A stretch of DNA of 64,000 nucleotides from Bosea sp. RAC05. GTDB lineage: Bacteria > Pseudomonadota > Alphaproteobacteria > Rhizobiales > Beijerinckiaceae. The translations under genes were made by a program, and so were the position numbers. The DNA lies in the NCBI RefSeq assembly GCF_001713455.1, contig NZ_CP016464.1:743501-807500 (forward strand). The letters are read 5' to 3'. Every line of letters starts with the position of its first letter. Position 1 is the stretch's first letter. Under the pieces are notes generated by a model. It did not search any database and had not been told where the DNA came from. It worked only from the letters and a program-made list of their open reading frames with translations. Below are positions 37,816 to 46,929 of the stretch, one piece after another.

Positions 37816-39198
37816 ATGTTCTTCGACCTCTGCGGCAACAGGATCGGCGTCGCCAATGATGCAGCCAGGCTCGCCTGGGATGAGACGCTGGAAGCGGTGC
37901 TGGCCCATGCCGCGTCCGCGCCCGAGCACCTCGCCCGGACGCTCGCCGCCGATCCGGGCTTTGCGCTGGCTCATGCCGCCAGGGGGCTGATGCTGCTCTC
38001 GCTTGCCCGGCCCGAATTGCTGGGCACGGCGCGCGACTGCCTCGCTCAGGCCCGCCGCGCCAGCGCCGAGCGGCCGGTGACGCCGCGCGAAGCGCGGTTC
38101 GTGGAAGCCCTCGGCCTCTGGCTCGACGACAGGCCGCGCCGCGCCGCCCAGGCGCTGGAGGCGGTACTGGCCGAGCATCCCCACGACGTGCTGGCGCTCA
38201 AGCTCTCGCACGGCATCCGCTTCATGCTCGGCGACCAGGGCGAGATGCTGTCCTGCCTGCGCCGGGTCGTGCCGCATTTCTCGGCCGGGCACCGGCTGAG
38301 CGGCTATGTCTTCGGCTGCTACGCCTTTGCGCTAGAGGAGCGCGGCTTCTACCGCGAGGCCGAGGCCGCCGGGCGCCGCGCCGTCGAATGGGCGCCGCGC
38401 GACGCCTGGGGGCGCCATGCCGTCGCTCATGTGCTGGAAATGACGGGACGTACCGAGGAAGGTGTCGCCTGGCTGGCCGACAGCGCGGGCTGGGCCCATG
38501 CCAACAACTTCCGCTTCCACATCACCTGGCATCTCGCCCTGTTCCGGCTCGAGCGCGGCGAGACGGCGGAGGTGCTGCGCCTCTATGACGAGGGCATCCG
38601 GGCCGAGCAGACCGACGATTACCGTGACATCGCCAATGGCGCCGCGCTGCTGGCCCGCCTCGATTATGCGGGCGTCGATGTCGGCTCGCGCTGGGAAGAA
38701 CTGGCGACGAAGGCCGAGGCGCGCATCGACGACCGCCGCCTCGTCTTCGCCGATCTGCACTATGCGCTGGCCCTGCTCGGCGCCGGGCGCGACGGAGCGG
38801 CCGGCACCATCGCGCGGGGGCTTGCCACCGACGCACACGGCCATGCCAGCGGCGAGCGGCGCGAGGCCGCCCGCAGCGGCGCGCTCGCCGCCCACGGGCT
38901 GATCGCCTTCCACGAAGGCGACTATGGCGAGGCCGCACGCCTGCTGGGCGCCGCGCGGAGTGGCCTGGGTGCCATCGGCGGCAGCCATGCCCAGCGCGAC
39001 CTCTTCGAGCAGGCCTATGTCGAGAGCCTGATCCGCTCCGGCGCACAGGACCGCGCGTCCTCTGTGCTGCGCGAGCGGCTGGCGCGCCGCGGCGGGCACA
39101 ATCTCTTCGCCAGCCGCCGGCTCGCCCGCCTGGGCAAGGCCCGCACGGGGCTGGCGGCGCTCGCCCTTTCCGCCATCCCGATCGCCATCGCGCACTGA
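37816..39198 (+). CDS. TPR-repeat protein, TTC38-like
   Basis: Protein of 460 aa built of helical tetratricopeptide-like repeats, matching the TTC38 family known by its WxxH and HAVAHVLEMTGRTEEGVAWL motif at about residues 200-220. Other recognisable repeats are FALEERGFYREAEAAGRRAVEWAPRDAWG and LIAFHEGDYGEAARLLGAA. No signal peptide. A GTG at 37807 is an alternative start three codons up; the ATG at 37816 with GAGAGTGAG before it is preferred. Function unknown in bacteria. It is followed after 18 bp by the YHS-domain gene. Confidence 0.83.
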   Translation: MFFDLCGNRIGVANDAARLAWDETLEAVLAHAASAPEHLARTLAADPGFALAHAARGLMLLSLARPELLGTARDCLAQARRASAERPVTPREARFVEALGLWLDDRPRRAAQALEAVLAEHPHDVLALKLSHGIRFMLGDQGEMLSCLRRVVPHFSAGHRLSGYVFGCYAFALEERGFYREAEAAGRRAVEWAPRDAWGRHAVAHVLEMTGRTEEGVAWLADSAGWAHANNFRFHITWHLALFRLERGETAEVLRLYDEGIRAEQTDDYRDIANGAALLARLDYAGVDVGSRWEELATKAEARIDDRRLVFADLHYALALLGAGRDGAAGTIARGLATDAHGHASGERREAARSGALAAHGLIAFHEGDYGEAARLLGAARSGLGAIGGSHAQRDLFEQAYVESLIRSGAQDRASSVLRERLARRGGHNLFASRRLARLGKARTGLAALALSAIPIAIAH

Positions 39199-39216
39199 CC
39201 CCAGGAGGCCGACGCC

Positions 39217-39711
39217 ATGATCTCTCACCGCTCCGCGCTGATCGGCCGTCGCGGGCTGCTGGCCCTGGTCGCGCTCCTGGCCCTGCCGGGCGTCGCCGCC
39301 GCGCCGGCCATGACCGGAAAGCCCGTGAACACGCTGGGCTCGGCGGAAGGCATCGCGATCCGCGGCTATGACCCCGTCGCCTATTTCCGCGATGGTGGCC
39401 CACGCCGGGGCTCGCCCGAGCACGCCGTCCGCCATGACGGCGCCACCTGGCATTTCGCCACCGCCGCCAACCGGGCGCTCTTCCTGGCCGATCCGGAGCG
39501 CTACAAGCCGGCCTATGGCGGCTTCTGCGCCTATGGCACCTCGCGCGGCTATCTCGTGAAGATCGAGCCCGAGGCCTGGTCGATCGTCGAGGGCCGCCTC
39601 TACCTCAATTACGATCTCGACGTGCGGGACACCTGGTCGAAGGACACTAGGACCTATCTGGCGCGCTCCGACCGGAACTGGAAGCATCTCACGGCGCGGG
39701 ACATCCGTTGA
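39217..39711 (+). CDS. Exported YHS-domain protein
   Basis: Protein of 164 aa with an export segment (about residues 10-30, RRGLLALVALLALPGVAAAPA) and a YHS-like domain from about 45. The domain includes IRGYDPVAYFRDGGPRRGSP, a TWHFATAANRALFLADPERYKPAYGGFCAYG stretch (about 72-105) and a C-terminal NWKHLTARD. YHS domains are suspected to bind metal, but the function of this exported type is not settled. AGGAGG precedes the ATG. Likely co-transcribed with the TPR gene upstream. Confidence 0.83.
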   Translation: MISHRSALIGRRGLLALVALLALPGVAAAPAMTGKPVNTLGSAEGIAIRGYDPVAYFRDGGPRRGSPEHAVRHDGATWHFATAANRALFLADPERYKPAYGGFCAYGTSRGYLVKIEPEAWSIVEGRLYLNYDLDVRDTWSKDTRTYLARSDRNWKHLTARDIR

Positions 39712-39720
39712 AGCGCGCGC

Positions 39721-39945
39721 TCAGTCGGCCGTCAGTGCCTCGACGGCTCGCCGGATGAACGGCGCCGCGAAGACCACCACGGGCAGCATCATCGCCCAGG
39801 ACAGAAACCAGGCCGACAGCCAGCGCTGCAGGACAGGGGCGGCCCCCGGACCGGCCATGACGGCAACGCCCGAGGCGACGGCCGAGGTCAGTCCGGCCTG
39901 GATCACGCCGAAGAGGATGTGTGCGTAACGCCTGGGAATGGCCAT
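39721..39945 (-). CDS. DUF2798-family small membrane protein
   Basis: 74-aa protein with two membrane segments (about residues 10-32 and 44-64) around a polar turn, matching the DUF2798 pattern (YAHILFGVIQAGLTSAVASG ... FLSWAMMLPVVVFAAPFIRR). The longer reading in another frame here is an artefact of GC bias. Converges on the YHS gene. Function unknown. Confidence 0.75.
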   Translation of the reverse strand: MAIPRRYAHILFGVIQAGLTSAVASGVAVMAGPGAAPVLQRWLSAWFLSWAMMLPVVVFAAPFIRRAVEALTAD

Positions 39946-40007
39946 GACTGCGGCTCCGCGGTGGGATCGAAGCCACTGAAAGCCACTTTCATGCCAGGGA
40001 TGGCGCG

Positions 40008-40709
40008 TCAGATCGAGCGCGTCAGCCCGCCATCGACGCGGATGTTCTGGCCGGTGATGTAGCCGGCATCCGGCGACAGCAGGAAGGCGATGGTGCCGGC
40101 GATCTCGTCGCTGCGGCCATAGCGCTGCATCGGCACGCGCTGGCGCCGCTCCTCCGTCGCCGGCAGGCTGTCGATCCAGCCCGGCTGGACGTTGTTCATG
40201 CGGATGTTGTCGGCGCCATACTGGTCGACAAAGATCTTGGTGAAGGTCGCGAGCCCCGCCCGCGCCATCGCCGAGGTCGGGAACATCGCCTCGGGCTCGA
40301 AGGCCCAGGCCGTGGTGATGTTGACGATCGCGCCGGATTTCTGCGCCTGCATGATCGGTGTCACCAGCCGGATCGCCCGTAACGCGCTCAGGAAATAGAC
40401 GTCGAGCCCGCGCTGCCAGTCCTCGTCCTTGATCTCGAGCAGCGGCCCACGAGGCCCGTGGCCGGCGCTGTTGACCAGCGCGTCGACGCGGCCCCAGCGC
40501 TCCATCGTGAGGTCGACCAGGCGCTTCACGTTGTCGCCGGAGAGGTTCGAGCCGGTGACCCCGAGCCCGCCCAACTCTTGCGCCAGCGCCTCGCCCTTGC
40601 CGGATGAGGAGAGGATCGCGACGTCGTAGCCGTCCTTCGCGAGGCGGCGCGCCGTCGCCGCGCCCATGCCGCTGCCGCCCGCCGTGACGATCGCCACCTT
40701 CTTGGTCAT
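40008..40709 (-). CDS. SDR-family protein lacking the canonical catalytic Tyr/Lys
   Basis: Short-chain dehydrogenase/reductase fold of 233 aa. The NAD(P)-binding motif TAGGSGMG (residues 9-16) and NSAGHGPRG are normal, and NNVQPGWIDSLP and the C-terminal GQNIRVDGGLTRSI are typical. Where YxxxK is expected the sequence reads SAMARAGL: Tyr becomes Ser and Lys becomes Arg, and the preceding Ser is Thr (NITTAW). Ordinary reductase chemistry is therefore doubtful. AGGAG supports the ATG at 40709; the ORF opens at 40922. Divergent from the aap operon. Confidence 0.85.
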   Translation of the reverse strand: MTKKVAIVTAGGSGMGAATARRLAKDGYDVAILSSSGKGEALAQELGGLGVTGSNLSGDNVKRLVDLTMERWGRVDALVNSAGHGPRGPLLEIKDEDWQRGLDVYFLSALRAIRLVTPIMQAQKSGAIVNITTAWAFEPEAMFPTSAMARAGLATFTKIFVDQYGADNIRMNNVQPGWIDSLPATEERRQRVPMQRYGRSDEIAGTIAFLLSPDAGYITGQNIRVDGGLTRSI

Positions 40710-40891
40710 GTCGGTCTCCTCGCTTGTCTCGCGCTCGTTGTAGCAAATAGGCTGCCGTTGCGGATAGGGGCTCTCGTCAGGATGCAGGCCCGGGCGGAAC
40801 GTCGTTGCGTCGCCCGATACGCCTGTTGCGAGTGAGCGGAGCCCTCGCCCGGCCTCGGATGCCCAAGACGCCGACCGCGGCGAGCCGCGGC

Positions 40892-40907
40892 TGGCACGAG
40901 CCTTGCC
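40892..40907 (+). promoter_or_regulatory. Sigma-54 (-24/-12) promoter for the aap operon
   Basis: TGGCACGAGCCTTGCC matches the sigma-54 consensus TGGCACG-N4-TTGC perfectly, with GG at 40893-40894 and GC at 40905-40906. The expected start of transcription is near 40917, about 50 nt before the aapJ start. Nitrogen-regulated expression through NtrC would fit the known biology of rhizobial aap. No clear NtrC enhancer site was identified upstream. Confidence 0.75.
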
Positions 40908-40966
40908 TCGGATAAAAGCCACCCAGAATGGCCTTCACAAATCAAAAAACAGGGGAACGAAGACCG

Positions 40967-42007
40967 ATGCAGATGCCGAATCTCAGGAAGACCGCCGCGC
41001 TCCTGGCCTTCGCGGCCGCCACCATCGGCCTGTCGATGGAAGCCTCGGCGCAGGCGACGCTCGCCCAGATCAAGGCGAGGGGCGCCCTCAACTGTCAGGT
41101 CGGCCCGTCGACGGCGGGCTTCTACTCGCTGGGCGCCGACGGCAGCTGGTCGGGCATGGACGTCGACATCTGCCGCGGTCTGGCGGCGGCGATCTTCGAC
41201 GATCCCAAGAAGGTCCAGTACCAGTCGGTGACCTCCGCCGTGCGCTTCACCGCGCTCGCCAACGGCGAGTCCGACGTGCTTTCGCGCACGACGACCTGGA
41301 CGGCGGTGCGCGACACCCAGCTCGGCCTCGAATTCGCGGGCGTGAATTTCTACGACGGCCAGGGCTTCATGGTGCCCAAGGCCTCGAACATCAAATCCGC
41401 CAAGGAGCTCAACGGCGCCACCGTCTGCGTGCTGACCGGCACGACGACGGAGCTCAACCTGGCCGACTATTTCCGCGCCAACAACATGACCTTCAAGCCG
41501 GTCACCAACGAGAACATCAACGTTCTCGTCGAGACCTATCTGTCGGGCGGTTGCGACGCCTACACCAACGACAAGTCCAGCCTCGCCTCGCGCCGGTCGT
41601 CGCTGGCCAAGCCCGACGAGCACATCCTCCTGCCCGAGACGATCTCCAAGGAGCCGCTCGGTCCGGTCGTCCGCCATGGCGACGCCAATTGGGGCGACAT
41701 CGTCCGCTGGACGCTGTTCGGCATGATCGAGGCCGAGGAACTCGGCGTCACCTCGGCCAATGTCGCCGAGATGGCGAAGTCGGCGAACCCCAACATCCGC
41801 CGCCTGCTCGGCGTCGAGGGCAATATCGGCGAGGGAATGGGTCTGCCCAAGGACTTCATGGCCCGGGTGCTGAAGCATGTCGGCAATTACGGCGAGAGCT
41901 ACGAGCGCAATGTCGGCGTCAAGACGCCGGTCAACATCCCGCGCGACGGCTCGCTGAACGCCCTCTGGACCAAGGGCGGCATCCTCTACCCGATGCCGTT
42001 CCGGTGA
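40967..42007 (+). CDS. aapJ: General L-amino acid ABC transporter binding protein (AapJ-like)
   Basis: Periplasmic polar amino-acid binding protein of 346 aa with a signal peptide (about residues 1-29, ending EASAQA). The mature start [23 protein letters not shown] and the [24 protein letters not shown] segment are typical of the AapJ/BztA group. The ATG at 40967 follows AGGGGAACGA. It heads the aapJQMP operon and is preceded by a sigma-54-type promoter. A strong stem-loop follows its stop, which would raise its level relative to the membrane subunits. Confidence 0.9.
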   Translation: MQMPNLRKTAALLAFAAATIGLSMEASAQATLAQIKARGALNCQVGPSTAGFYSLGADGSWSGMDVDICRGLAAAIFDDPKKVQYQSVTSAVRFTALANGESDVLSRTTTWTAVRDTQLGLEFAGVNFYDGQGFMVPKASNIKSAKELNGATVCVLTGTTTELNLADYFRANNMTFKPVTNENINVLVETYLSGGCDAYTNDKSSLASRRSSLAKPDEHILLPETISKEPLGPVVRHGDANWGDIVRWTLFGMIEAEELGVTSANVAEMAKSANPNIRRLLGVEGNIGEGMGLPKDFMARVLKHVGNYGESYERNVGVKTPVNIPRDGSLNALWTKGGILYPMPFR

Positions 42008-42045
42008 TCGCGGCGGCTGCTCCCGCACGCGCAGCCTGACCGGCC

Positions 42046-42086
42046 AACCGTCTTCCGCGCCCGTCCAGGGCAGGCGGAAGACGGTT
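42046..42086 (+). terminator. Stem-loop between aapJ and aapQ (partial terminator/mRNA stabiliser)
   Basis: An exact 13-bp inverted repeat, AACCGTCTTCCGC (42046-42058) and GCGGAAGACGGTT (42074-42086), with a second short stem GCCC/GGGC inside the loop, followed by T. It sits 39 bp after the aapJ stop, within the 158-bp gap before aapQ. Such hairpins between binding-protein and permease genes commonly let the binding protein be made in excess. Confidence 0.8.
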
Positions 42087-42165
42087 TGTCCGCGCAATCA
42101 TCTCTTCCGTCTGCCGGCGCAGACCGCCTTCGGCGGTTGCATGAGCCCATCGGCGCGAGGTCTCC

Positions 42166-43365
42166 ATGGCCCTTCTCGACATCACGGCACAGGCAGGGCC
42201 GGGCGCGCGCCTGATGGCGCTGCTGAACAATGCCCGCTTCCGCTCGGTGCTGTATCAGGCGCTGACGCTCGGCTGCGTGGTCCTGCTGTTCTGGTACCTC
42301 GTCAGCAACACGATCGAGAACATGTCGCAGCGCGACATGTCGGCGGGGTTCGATTTCCTCGGCGTGTCCGCGGGCTTCGGCATCGGCTTCACGCTGATCC
42401 CCTACCGCGAGGGCGACACCTATCTGCGCGTCTTCATGGTCGGCATCGCCAACACCCTGCTGGTGGCGGTGGTCGCGATCGTGCTGTCGACCCTGCTCGG
42501 CCTCGTCGTGGGGCTGGCGCGCCTCTCCAGCAACTGGGTCATCCGCAACGTCGCGCGCTGGTACATCGAGATCCTCCGCAACACGCCGCTGCTGCTGCAG
42601 ATCATCGCCTGGTATTTCGGCGTCTTCACGCTGCTGCCGCGACCGCGCGACAGCGTCGGCTGGCTCGATGCCGTGTTCCTCAACAATCGCGGGCTCTACA
42701 TTCCGGCGCCGCTGGTCGACAGCGGCTTCACAGTTGCTCTCGTCGCGCTGCTTCTGGGGATTGCCGGTGCCTTTGCCTGGACGCGCTTCGCCCGCCGCGA
42801 GCGCGAGCAGGCCGGCCGGATCAGGCCCGTCATCGCTCCGGTCCTGGCGCTGCTGGTCGTGCCGCCCCTGCTGGCGGCGTTGGTCGCCGGGGCGCCCCTG
42901 GCCTGGGACATGCCGCAGCTGCGCGGGTTCAACTTCGTCGGCGGCATCAACATCCCGCCCTCCTTCTGCGCGCTGATCATCGCGCTCTCGATCTACACCT
43001 CCTGCTTCATCGGCGAGAATGTCCGCTCCGGCGTGCAGTCGGTCAGCCGCGGGCAGACGGAAGCGGCCAGGGCGCTCGGCGTGCCGCCCGGCCGCACCAT
43101 GCGCTCGATCATCCTGCCGCAGGCATTGCGGGTGATCATTCCGCCGCTGATCAGCCAGTATCTCAACATCACCAAGAACTCGTCGCTGGCCATCGCGATC
43201 GGCTTCCCCGATCTGGTCAGCGTCTGGATGAACACCTCGCTGAACCAGTCCGGCCGCGCCATCCCGATCGTGGCGATGACGATGGGCTTCTATTGTCTGG
43301 TCAGCCTGGCGGTCTCGCTGGCGATGAACCGCTACAACCGCGCCATCCTGATCCGGGAGCGCTGA
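42166..43365 (+). CDS. aapQ: General L-amino acid ABC transporter permease (AapQ-like)
   Basis: Inner-membrane permease of 399 aa, of the long His/Glu/Gln/Arg/opine family (AapQ/BztB size). Membrane segments run throughout, with an extra periplasmic or membrane insert at about residues 165-260. The motifs [18 protein letters not shown] and [29 protein letters not shown] are the family's ends of the transport domain. 3 bp from the next gene. Forms the heterodimeric channel with AapM for broad amino-acid uptake. Confidence 0.9.
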   Translation: MALLDITAQAGPGARLMALLNNARFRSVLYQALTLGCVVLLFWYLVSNTIENMSQRDMSAGFDFLGVSAGFGIGFTLIPYREGDTYLRVFMVGIANTLLVAVVAIVLSTLLGLVVGLARLSSNWVIRNVARWYIEILRNTPLLLQIIAWYFGVFTLLPRPRDSVGWLDAVFLNNRGLYIPAPLVDSGFTVALVALLLGIAGAFAWTRFARREREQAGRIRPVIAPVLALLVVPPLLAALVAGAPLAWDMPQLRGFNFVGGINIPPSFCALIIALSIYTSCFIGENVRSGVQSVSRGQTEAARALGVPPGRTMRSIILPQALRVIIPPLISQYLNITKNSSLAIAIGFPDLVSVWMNTSLNQSGRAIPIVAMTMGFYCLVSLAVSLAMNRYNRAILIRER

Positions 43366-43368
43366 GCG

Positions 43369-44742
43369 ATGGCCAACACCTCGAGCTCTATGGCCGCCTC
43401 GTCCGGCCTGCCGCCCGCCGAGATCTTCAAGCCCAAGCCGGCCCGGGCCGCACCCGCCAGCACGCTCGGCATCCAGGGCTGGATCCGCCAGAACATGTTT
43501 TCGAGCATTCCCAGCGCCGTGGTCACGCTGCTGGGGCTCTGGATCGTCTATGCCTTCCTCGATGCGATCCTCACCTGGGCGGTCGGCAATGCCGTCTGGG
43601 AGGCCTCCAACCGGCGCGAATGCCTGGACCAGGTCGGTCGCTCCGGTGCCTGCTGGCCAGGCGTCGTCGCCTGGATTCCCAATCTGATCTACGGCCTCTA
43701 TCCCAAGGACCAGGTCTGGCGGATCAATCTCGCCGCGCTGGTCCTCCTGGTGTGGGCGGTGCCGCTCTGGCTGCCGCGCGTCCGCTCGAAGGTCCAGATC
43801 GGCCTGTCGCTGGTGCTCCTGTTTCCCTTGCTGGCGTCCTATCTCTTCCTCGGCGGCGAGAAGGGGGCGATCTGGAGCGCCCTGATCGCGCTCGGGCTCG
43901 CCGCCTTCCTCTGGGCGCTGCTGACGACGGCGACCGAGATGACGACCGGGCTGAGCTTCACCCGTTTCGTGGTCGGCGCCCTCGGCGCGACCGGCCGCAG
44001 CGAGGAGGCGAGCCGCCGCATCGGCTTCGCCGCGCTGCTTCTCGTCTACGCGGTCGCCCTCGTCGCGGTGCACGCCATGGCGTTGTCGCTCGTCCAGACC
44101 CGCCTCTGGGGTGGGCTCTTCCTGACGACGGTGATCTCGGGGATCGGCATCGCCTTCTCGCTGCCGGCGGGAATCGTCCTGGCGCTGGCGCGGCGCTCGC
44201 GGATGCCGCTGATCAGCCTGCTGGCCACGGCCTTCATCGAGCTGTTCCGGTCGGTACCGCTGATCACCATCCTGTTCATGTTCAACACGATGCTGCCGCT
44301 GTTCCTGCCCGTCGGCGTCGAGGTCAACCAGCTGCTGCGCGCCATCGTCGCCGTCTGCCTGTTCGCGGCGGCCTATATGGCCGAGGTCGTCCGCGGCGGC
44401 CTGCAGGCGATTCCCCGCGGCCAATACGAGGCGGCCTCGGCGATGGGGCTGGGCTTCTGGCAGGCGACCGGCTTGGTAATCATGCCGCAGGCGCTGAAGA
44501 TCATGATCCCGACCATCGTCGGCAACTTCATCGGCCTGTTCAAGGATACCACGCTGGTCTCGATCATCGGCCTGTTCGATCTGCTCAGCATGGCGCGCGC
44601 GGTCGGCGAGGACACGCGCTGGCTCGGGCTGTTTCTGGAGCCCTTCTTCTTCGTGACGATGATCTATTTCATCGCGTGTTTCGGCATGTCGCAATACAGC
44701 CTCAACCTCGAACAGCGCCTCTCGGCGGGAGAGCGCCGATGA
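43369..44742 (+). CDS. aapM: General L-amino acid ABC transporter permease (AapM-like)
   Basis: Permease of 457 aa, partner of AapQ. After a polar N-terminus come several membrane segments. The transport domain lies at about residues 255-450, with [26 protein letters not shown] and [34 protein letters not shown]. The protein is longer than the ~385-aa rhizobial AapM I recall, the extra being in the N-terminal half (about residues 70-190). Its stop overlaps the aapP start (ATGA). Confidence 0.9.
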   Translation: MANTSSSMAASSGLPPAEIFKPKPARAAPASTLGIQGWIRQNMFSSIPSAVVTLLGLWIVYAFLDAILTWAVGNAVWEASNRRECLDQVGRSGACWPGVVAWIPNLIYGLYPKDQVWRINLAALVLLVWAVPLWLPRVRSKVQIGLSLVLLFPLLASYLFLGGEKGAIWSALIALGLAAFLWALLTTATEMTTGLSFTRFVVGALGATGRSEEASRRIGFAALLLVYAVALVAVHAMALSLVQTRLWGGLFLTTVISGIGIAFSLPAGIVLALARRSRMPLISLLATAFIELFRSVPLITILFMFNTMLPLFLPVGVEVNQLLRAIVAVCLFAAAYMAEVVRGGLQAIPRGQYEAASAMGLGFWQATGLVIMPQALKIMIPTIVGNFIGLFKDTTLVSIIGLFDLLSMARAVGEDTRWLGLFLEPFFFVTMIYFIACFGMSQYSLNLEQRLSAGERR

Positions 44743-45488
44743 GCGAGGCCGTTGCCGGAGCGCCGCCGATCGAACTGATCGGGCTGAACAAATGGTTCGG
44801 CGCCTTCCATGTCCTCAAGGATATCGACCTGCGCGTGCAGGAGGGCGAGCGCATCGTCGTGTGCGGGCCGTCGGGCTCGGGCAAATCGACGATGATCCGC
44901 TGCATCAACCAGCTCGAGAGCCATCAGGAGGGGACGATCCGCATCCATGGCCGCAGCTACGGCCGGGATGTGCGCGAGAACGACGCCATCCGGCGCGAGA
45001 TCGGTATGGTCTTCCAGTCCTTCAACCTGTTCCCGCACCTGACCGTGCTGGAGAACTGCACCTTCGCGCTGACCTGGGTGCGACACATGCCAAAGCAGGA
45101 GGCCGAGGACCTCGCCATGTCCTTCCTCGCCCGCGTGCGCATCCCCGAACAGGCGGACAAATATCCGCTGCAGCTCTCCGGCGGCCAGCAGCAGCGCGTC
45201 GCCATCGCCCGGGCGCTCTGCGCGCGCCCGCGCATCATGCTGTTCGACGAGCCGACCTCCTCGCTGGATCCCGAGATGATCAACGAGGTGCTCGACACGA
45301 TGGTGGAACTGGCCGAGAGCGGCATGACCATGGTCGTGGTGACCCATGAGATGGGCTTCGCCCGCAAGGTCGCCGACCGGGTGATCTTCATGGACCAGGG
45401 CGAGATCGTCGAGGAGGCGCCGCCCGAGACCTTCTTCGGCGCGCCGCGCTACGACAGGACGCGGCTGTTCCTCAGCCAGGTGCTCTGA
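44739..45488 (+). CDS. aapP: General L-amino acid ABC transporter ATP-binding protein (AapP-like)
   Basis: ATPase of 249 aa. Walker [10 protein letters not shown], signature LSGGQQQR, Walker [16 protein letters not shown] and the switch His in [11 protein letters not shown] are intact. Last gene of the aap operon, translationally coupled to aapM. A very long reading frame (42141-45488) runs through the operon in this register, but only its end is real; the aapQ and aapM parts are artefact. A strong hairpin follows at 45532-45560. Confidence 0.93.
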   Translation: MSEAVAGAPPIELIGLNKWFGAFHVLKDIDLRVQEGERIVVCGPSGSGKSTMIRCINQLESHQEGTIRIHGRSYGRDVRENDAIRREIGMVFQSFNLFPHLTVLENCTFALTWVRHMPKQEAEDLAMSFLARVRIPEQADKYPLQLSGGQQQRVAIARALCARPRIMLFDEPTSSLDPEMINEVLDTMVELAESGMTMVVVTHEMGFARKVADRVIFMDQGEIVEEAPPETFFGAPRYDRTRLFLSQVL

Positions 45489-45531
45489 CGCCTGAACGAG
45501 GTCGCGGCAACGCTGCCACGGATAGAACAAT

Positions 45532-45560
45532 GCCGCCGATGCGCAGGGCGCATCGGCGGC
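45532..45560. terminator. Stem-loop terminator after aapP
   Basis: Perfect 13-bp stem GCCGCCGATGCGC (45532-45544) / GCGCATCGGCGGC (45548-45560) with a 3-nt loop. It sits 44 bp after the aapP stop and 57 bp before the stop of the convergent small gene, so it can serve both directions. No T tract follows; the stem is nevertheless very stable. Confidence 0.75.
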
Positions 45561-45616
45561 AGGATGGCTGGTCAAGGCTTCAGGGCGGGCCGTGCGAGGC
45601 CGGGCCGAAGCGCTCC

Positions 45617-45946
45617 TCAGTAGCGGTCGTAACGGCGATAGCCATAGCCCGGACGCGGCCCATAACCGGGCCGGGGGCCGTAGCCGGGCCTGGGGCCATA
45701 GCCTCGGCCGTAGACGGGGCCGCGCCCATAGCCACCGCCGCCATGACGCTGCGGCCGCGCCGCTTCCTGCATCATGTAGAGCCGGCGCCGCTTGGCGGCG
45801 GTCATGCTGTAGTCGGCCTCCTGGAGGTCGAGGCGCAGGGCCGTCTCGGTGGGCAGCGCCTCCGTGGCGGAAGCGGGCGTGAGCGTTCCGATCCCGGCCA
45901 GAGCAAGGGCGCCGATGATGCCGGCGAGGAACGAGGACCGTGTCAT
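45617..45946 (-). CDS. Small exported Gly/Pro/Tyr-rich protein
   Basis: 109-aa protein with an export signal (MTRSSFLAGIIGALALAGIGTLTPASA). The C-terminal ~35 residues are of very low complexity: tandem GYGPRPG units repeated three times, then YGYRRYDRY. The middle, ETALRLDLQEADYSMTAAKRRRLYMM, may be a short helix. The ORF opens at 46048, but the ATG at 45946 with AAGGAA before it begins the signal. Similar small Gly/Tyr-rich proteins are common in Hyphomicrobiales; the function is unknown. Confidence 0.7.
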   Translation of the reverse strand: MTRSSFLAGIIGALALAGIGTLTPASATEALPTETALRLDLQEADYSMTAAKRRRLYMMQEAARPQRHGGGGYGRGPVYGRGYGPRPGYGPRPGYGPRPGYGYRRYDRY

Positions 45947-46099
45947 GAAAATTCCTTTCGCGCCGCGCCTGCGCGGCTGAAGATCAACCGCGAGCCCGAC
46001 GAATCGTTCCCGCTCCACGACATTGCGGGTGATCGCCGTCATCGGCAACGCCGGCCGGTGTGGGCACGCCCGATCCGGCCGGCGGGCCGGCGAGCCGTT

Positions 46100-46885
46100 T
46101 CAGCCGCGCGCGGCGTCCATGAAGCGCCGGCAGAGATCGAGATCCCAGCGCAGCACGTCGGAAGCCGCGGCGTCCTTGCGCATCAGGGCCGTCGAGACGA
46201 TCACGCCGTCGGCGGCGGTCAGCGCCTCGCCGACATTGCCGGTCGTCACGCTGCCGCCGAGCAGGATCGGCCGCTTGATGCCCGTCTCGCGGGCGCGGCG
46301 GATGCGGGACAGCGAATCCGCCCAGTCCGCTCCGGTCAGGATCAGCCCGTCGGCGCCGGTCTTCTGCGCCCATTCGGCGGCGAATTCCGGAGTCTCGGAC
46401 GACATCGGCACGGCGGTGCGGTCATGCACGTCGGCGAGGATCGCGATGTCGTCGCGGCCCAGCGCGTTGCGGAAGGCGAGCGCCTGCGCGCCCATGCCGG
46501 TGCGCGGCCCCTGCGCCGTCATCGCGGCCCCGACGAAGACCTTGAGCCGCACGAAATCGGCCCCCGCCGCATGGGCGATCGAGAGCGAGGCGACCGGATC
46601 ATGCGCCTCGACGATGATGCCGAGCCCGATACCGGGCACCTCGGCCCGCAGGAAGCGGGCGAGCGCGGCGGTGATGGCAAGCGAACTCGCCGCCATCGGT
46701 CCGGCCTCGCGAGTCTGGTCCTGCAGCTTGATGTAGGGAACGCCGGCCTGCGCGAAGACCCGGGCATTGGTCGCCACGTAATCTTCCAGCCAGGCCATGC
46801 TCTTGTCGCGCATCCGGCCGAAATCCGGCAGGTGCAGCGCGGCGATGACGAGGGGGCGGGCGGCGAAGACGCGGAGCGTGGTCAA
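46100..46885 (-). CDS. BtpA/SgcQ-family protein
   Basis: Cytoplasmic TIM-barrel-like protein of 261 aa of the BtpA/SgcQ family. The signature pieces are VIAALHLPDFG at the start, PYIKLQDQT, GIIVEAHDPVASLSIAHAAGADFVRLKVFVGA, ILADVHDR, and LLGGSVTTGNVGEAL at the end, which resembles a phosphate site. The start is the rare TTG at 46885, with AGGAAG upstream; no ATG is available. Last gene of the SIS-PfkB-BtpA operon. SgcQ-type proteins occur with sugar-uptake genes, but their reaction is not known. Confidence 0.78.
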   Translation of the reverse strand: MTTLRVFAARPLVIAALHLPDFGRMRDKSMAWLEDYVATNARVFAQAGVPYIKLQDQTREAGPMAASSLAITAALARFLRAEVPGIGLGIIVEAHDPVASLSIAHAAGADFVRLKVFVGAAMTAQGPRTGMGAQALAFRNALGRDDIAILADVHDRTAVPMSSETPEFAAEWAQKTGADGLILTGADWADSLSRIRRARETGIKRPILLGGSVTTGNVGEALTAADGVIVSTALMRKDAAASDVLRWDLDLCRRFMDAARG

Positions 46886-46929
46886 GGCTGGCTTCCTGGG
46901 CGGCGAGGGACGGGTCAGGCGGACAAGGA

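Noticed and set aside
42141..45488. 1115-codon frame through the aap operon
   Set aside because: Only the last 249 codons (AapP) are real; the rest is a shifted reading of aapQ and aapM.
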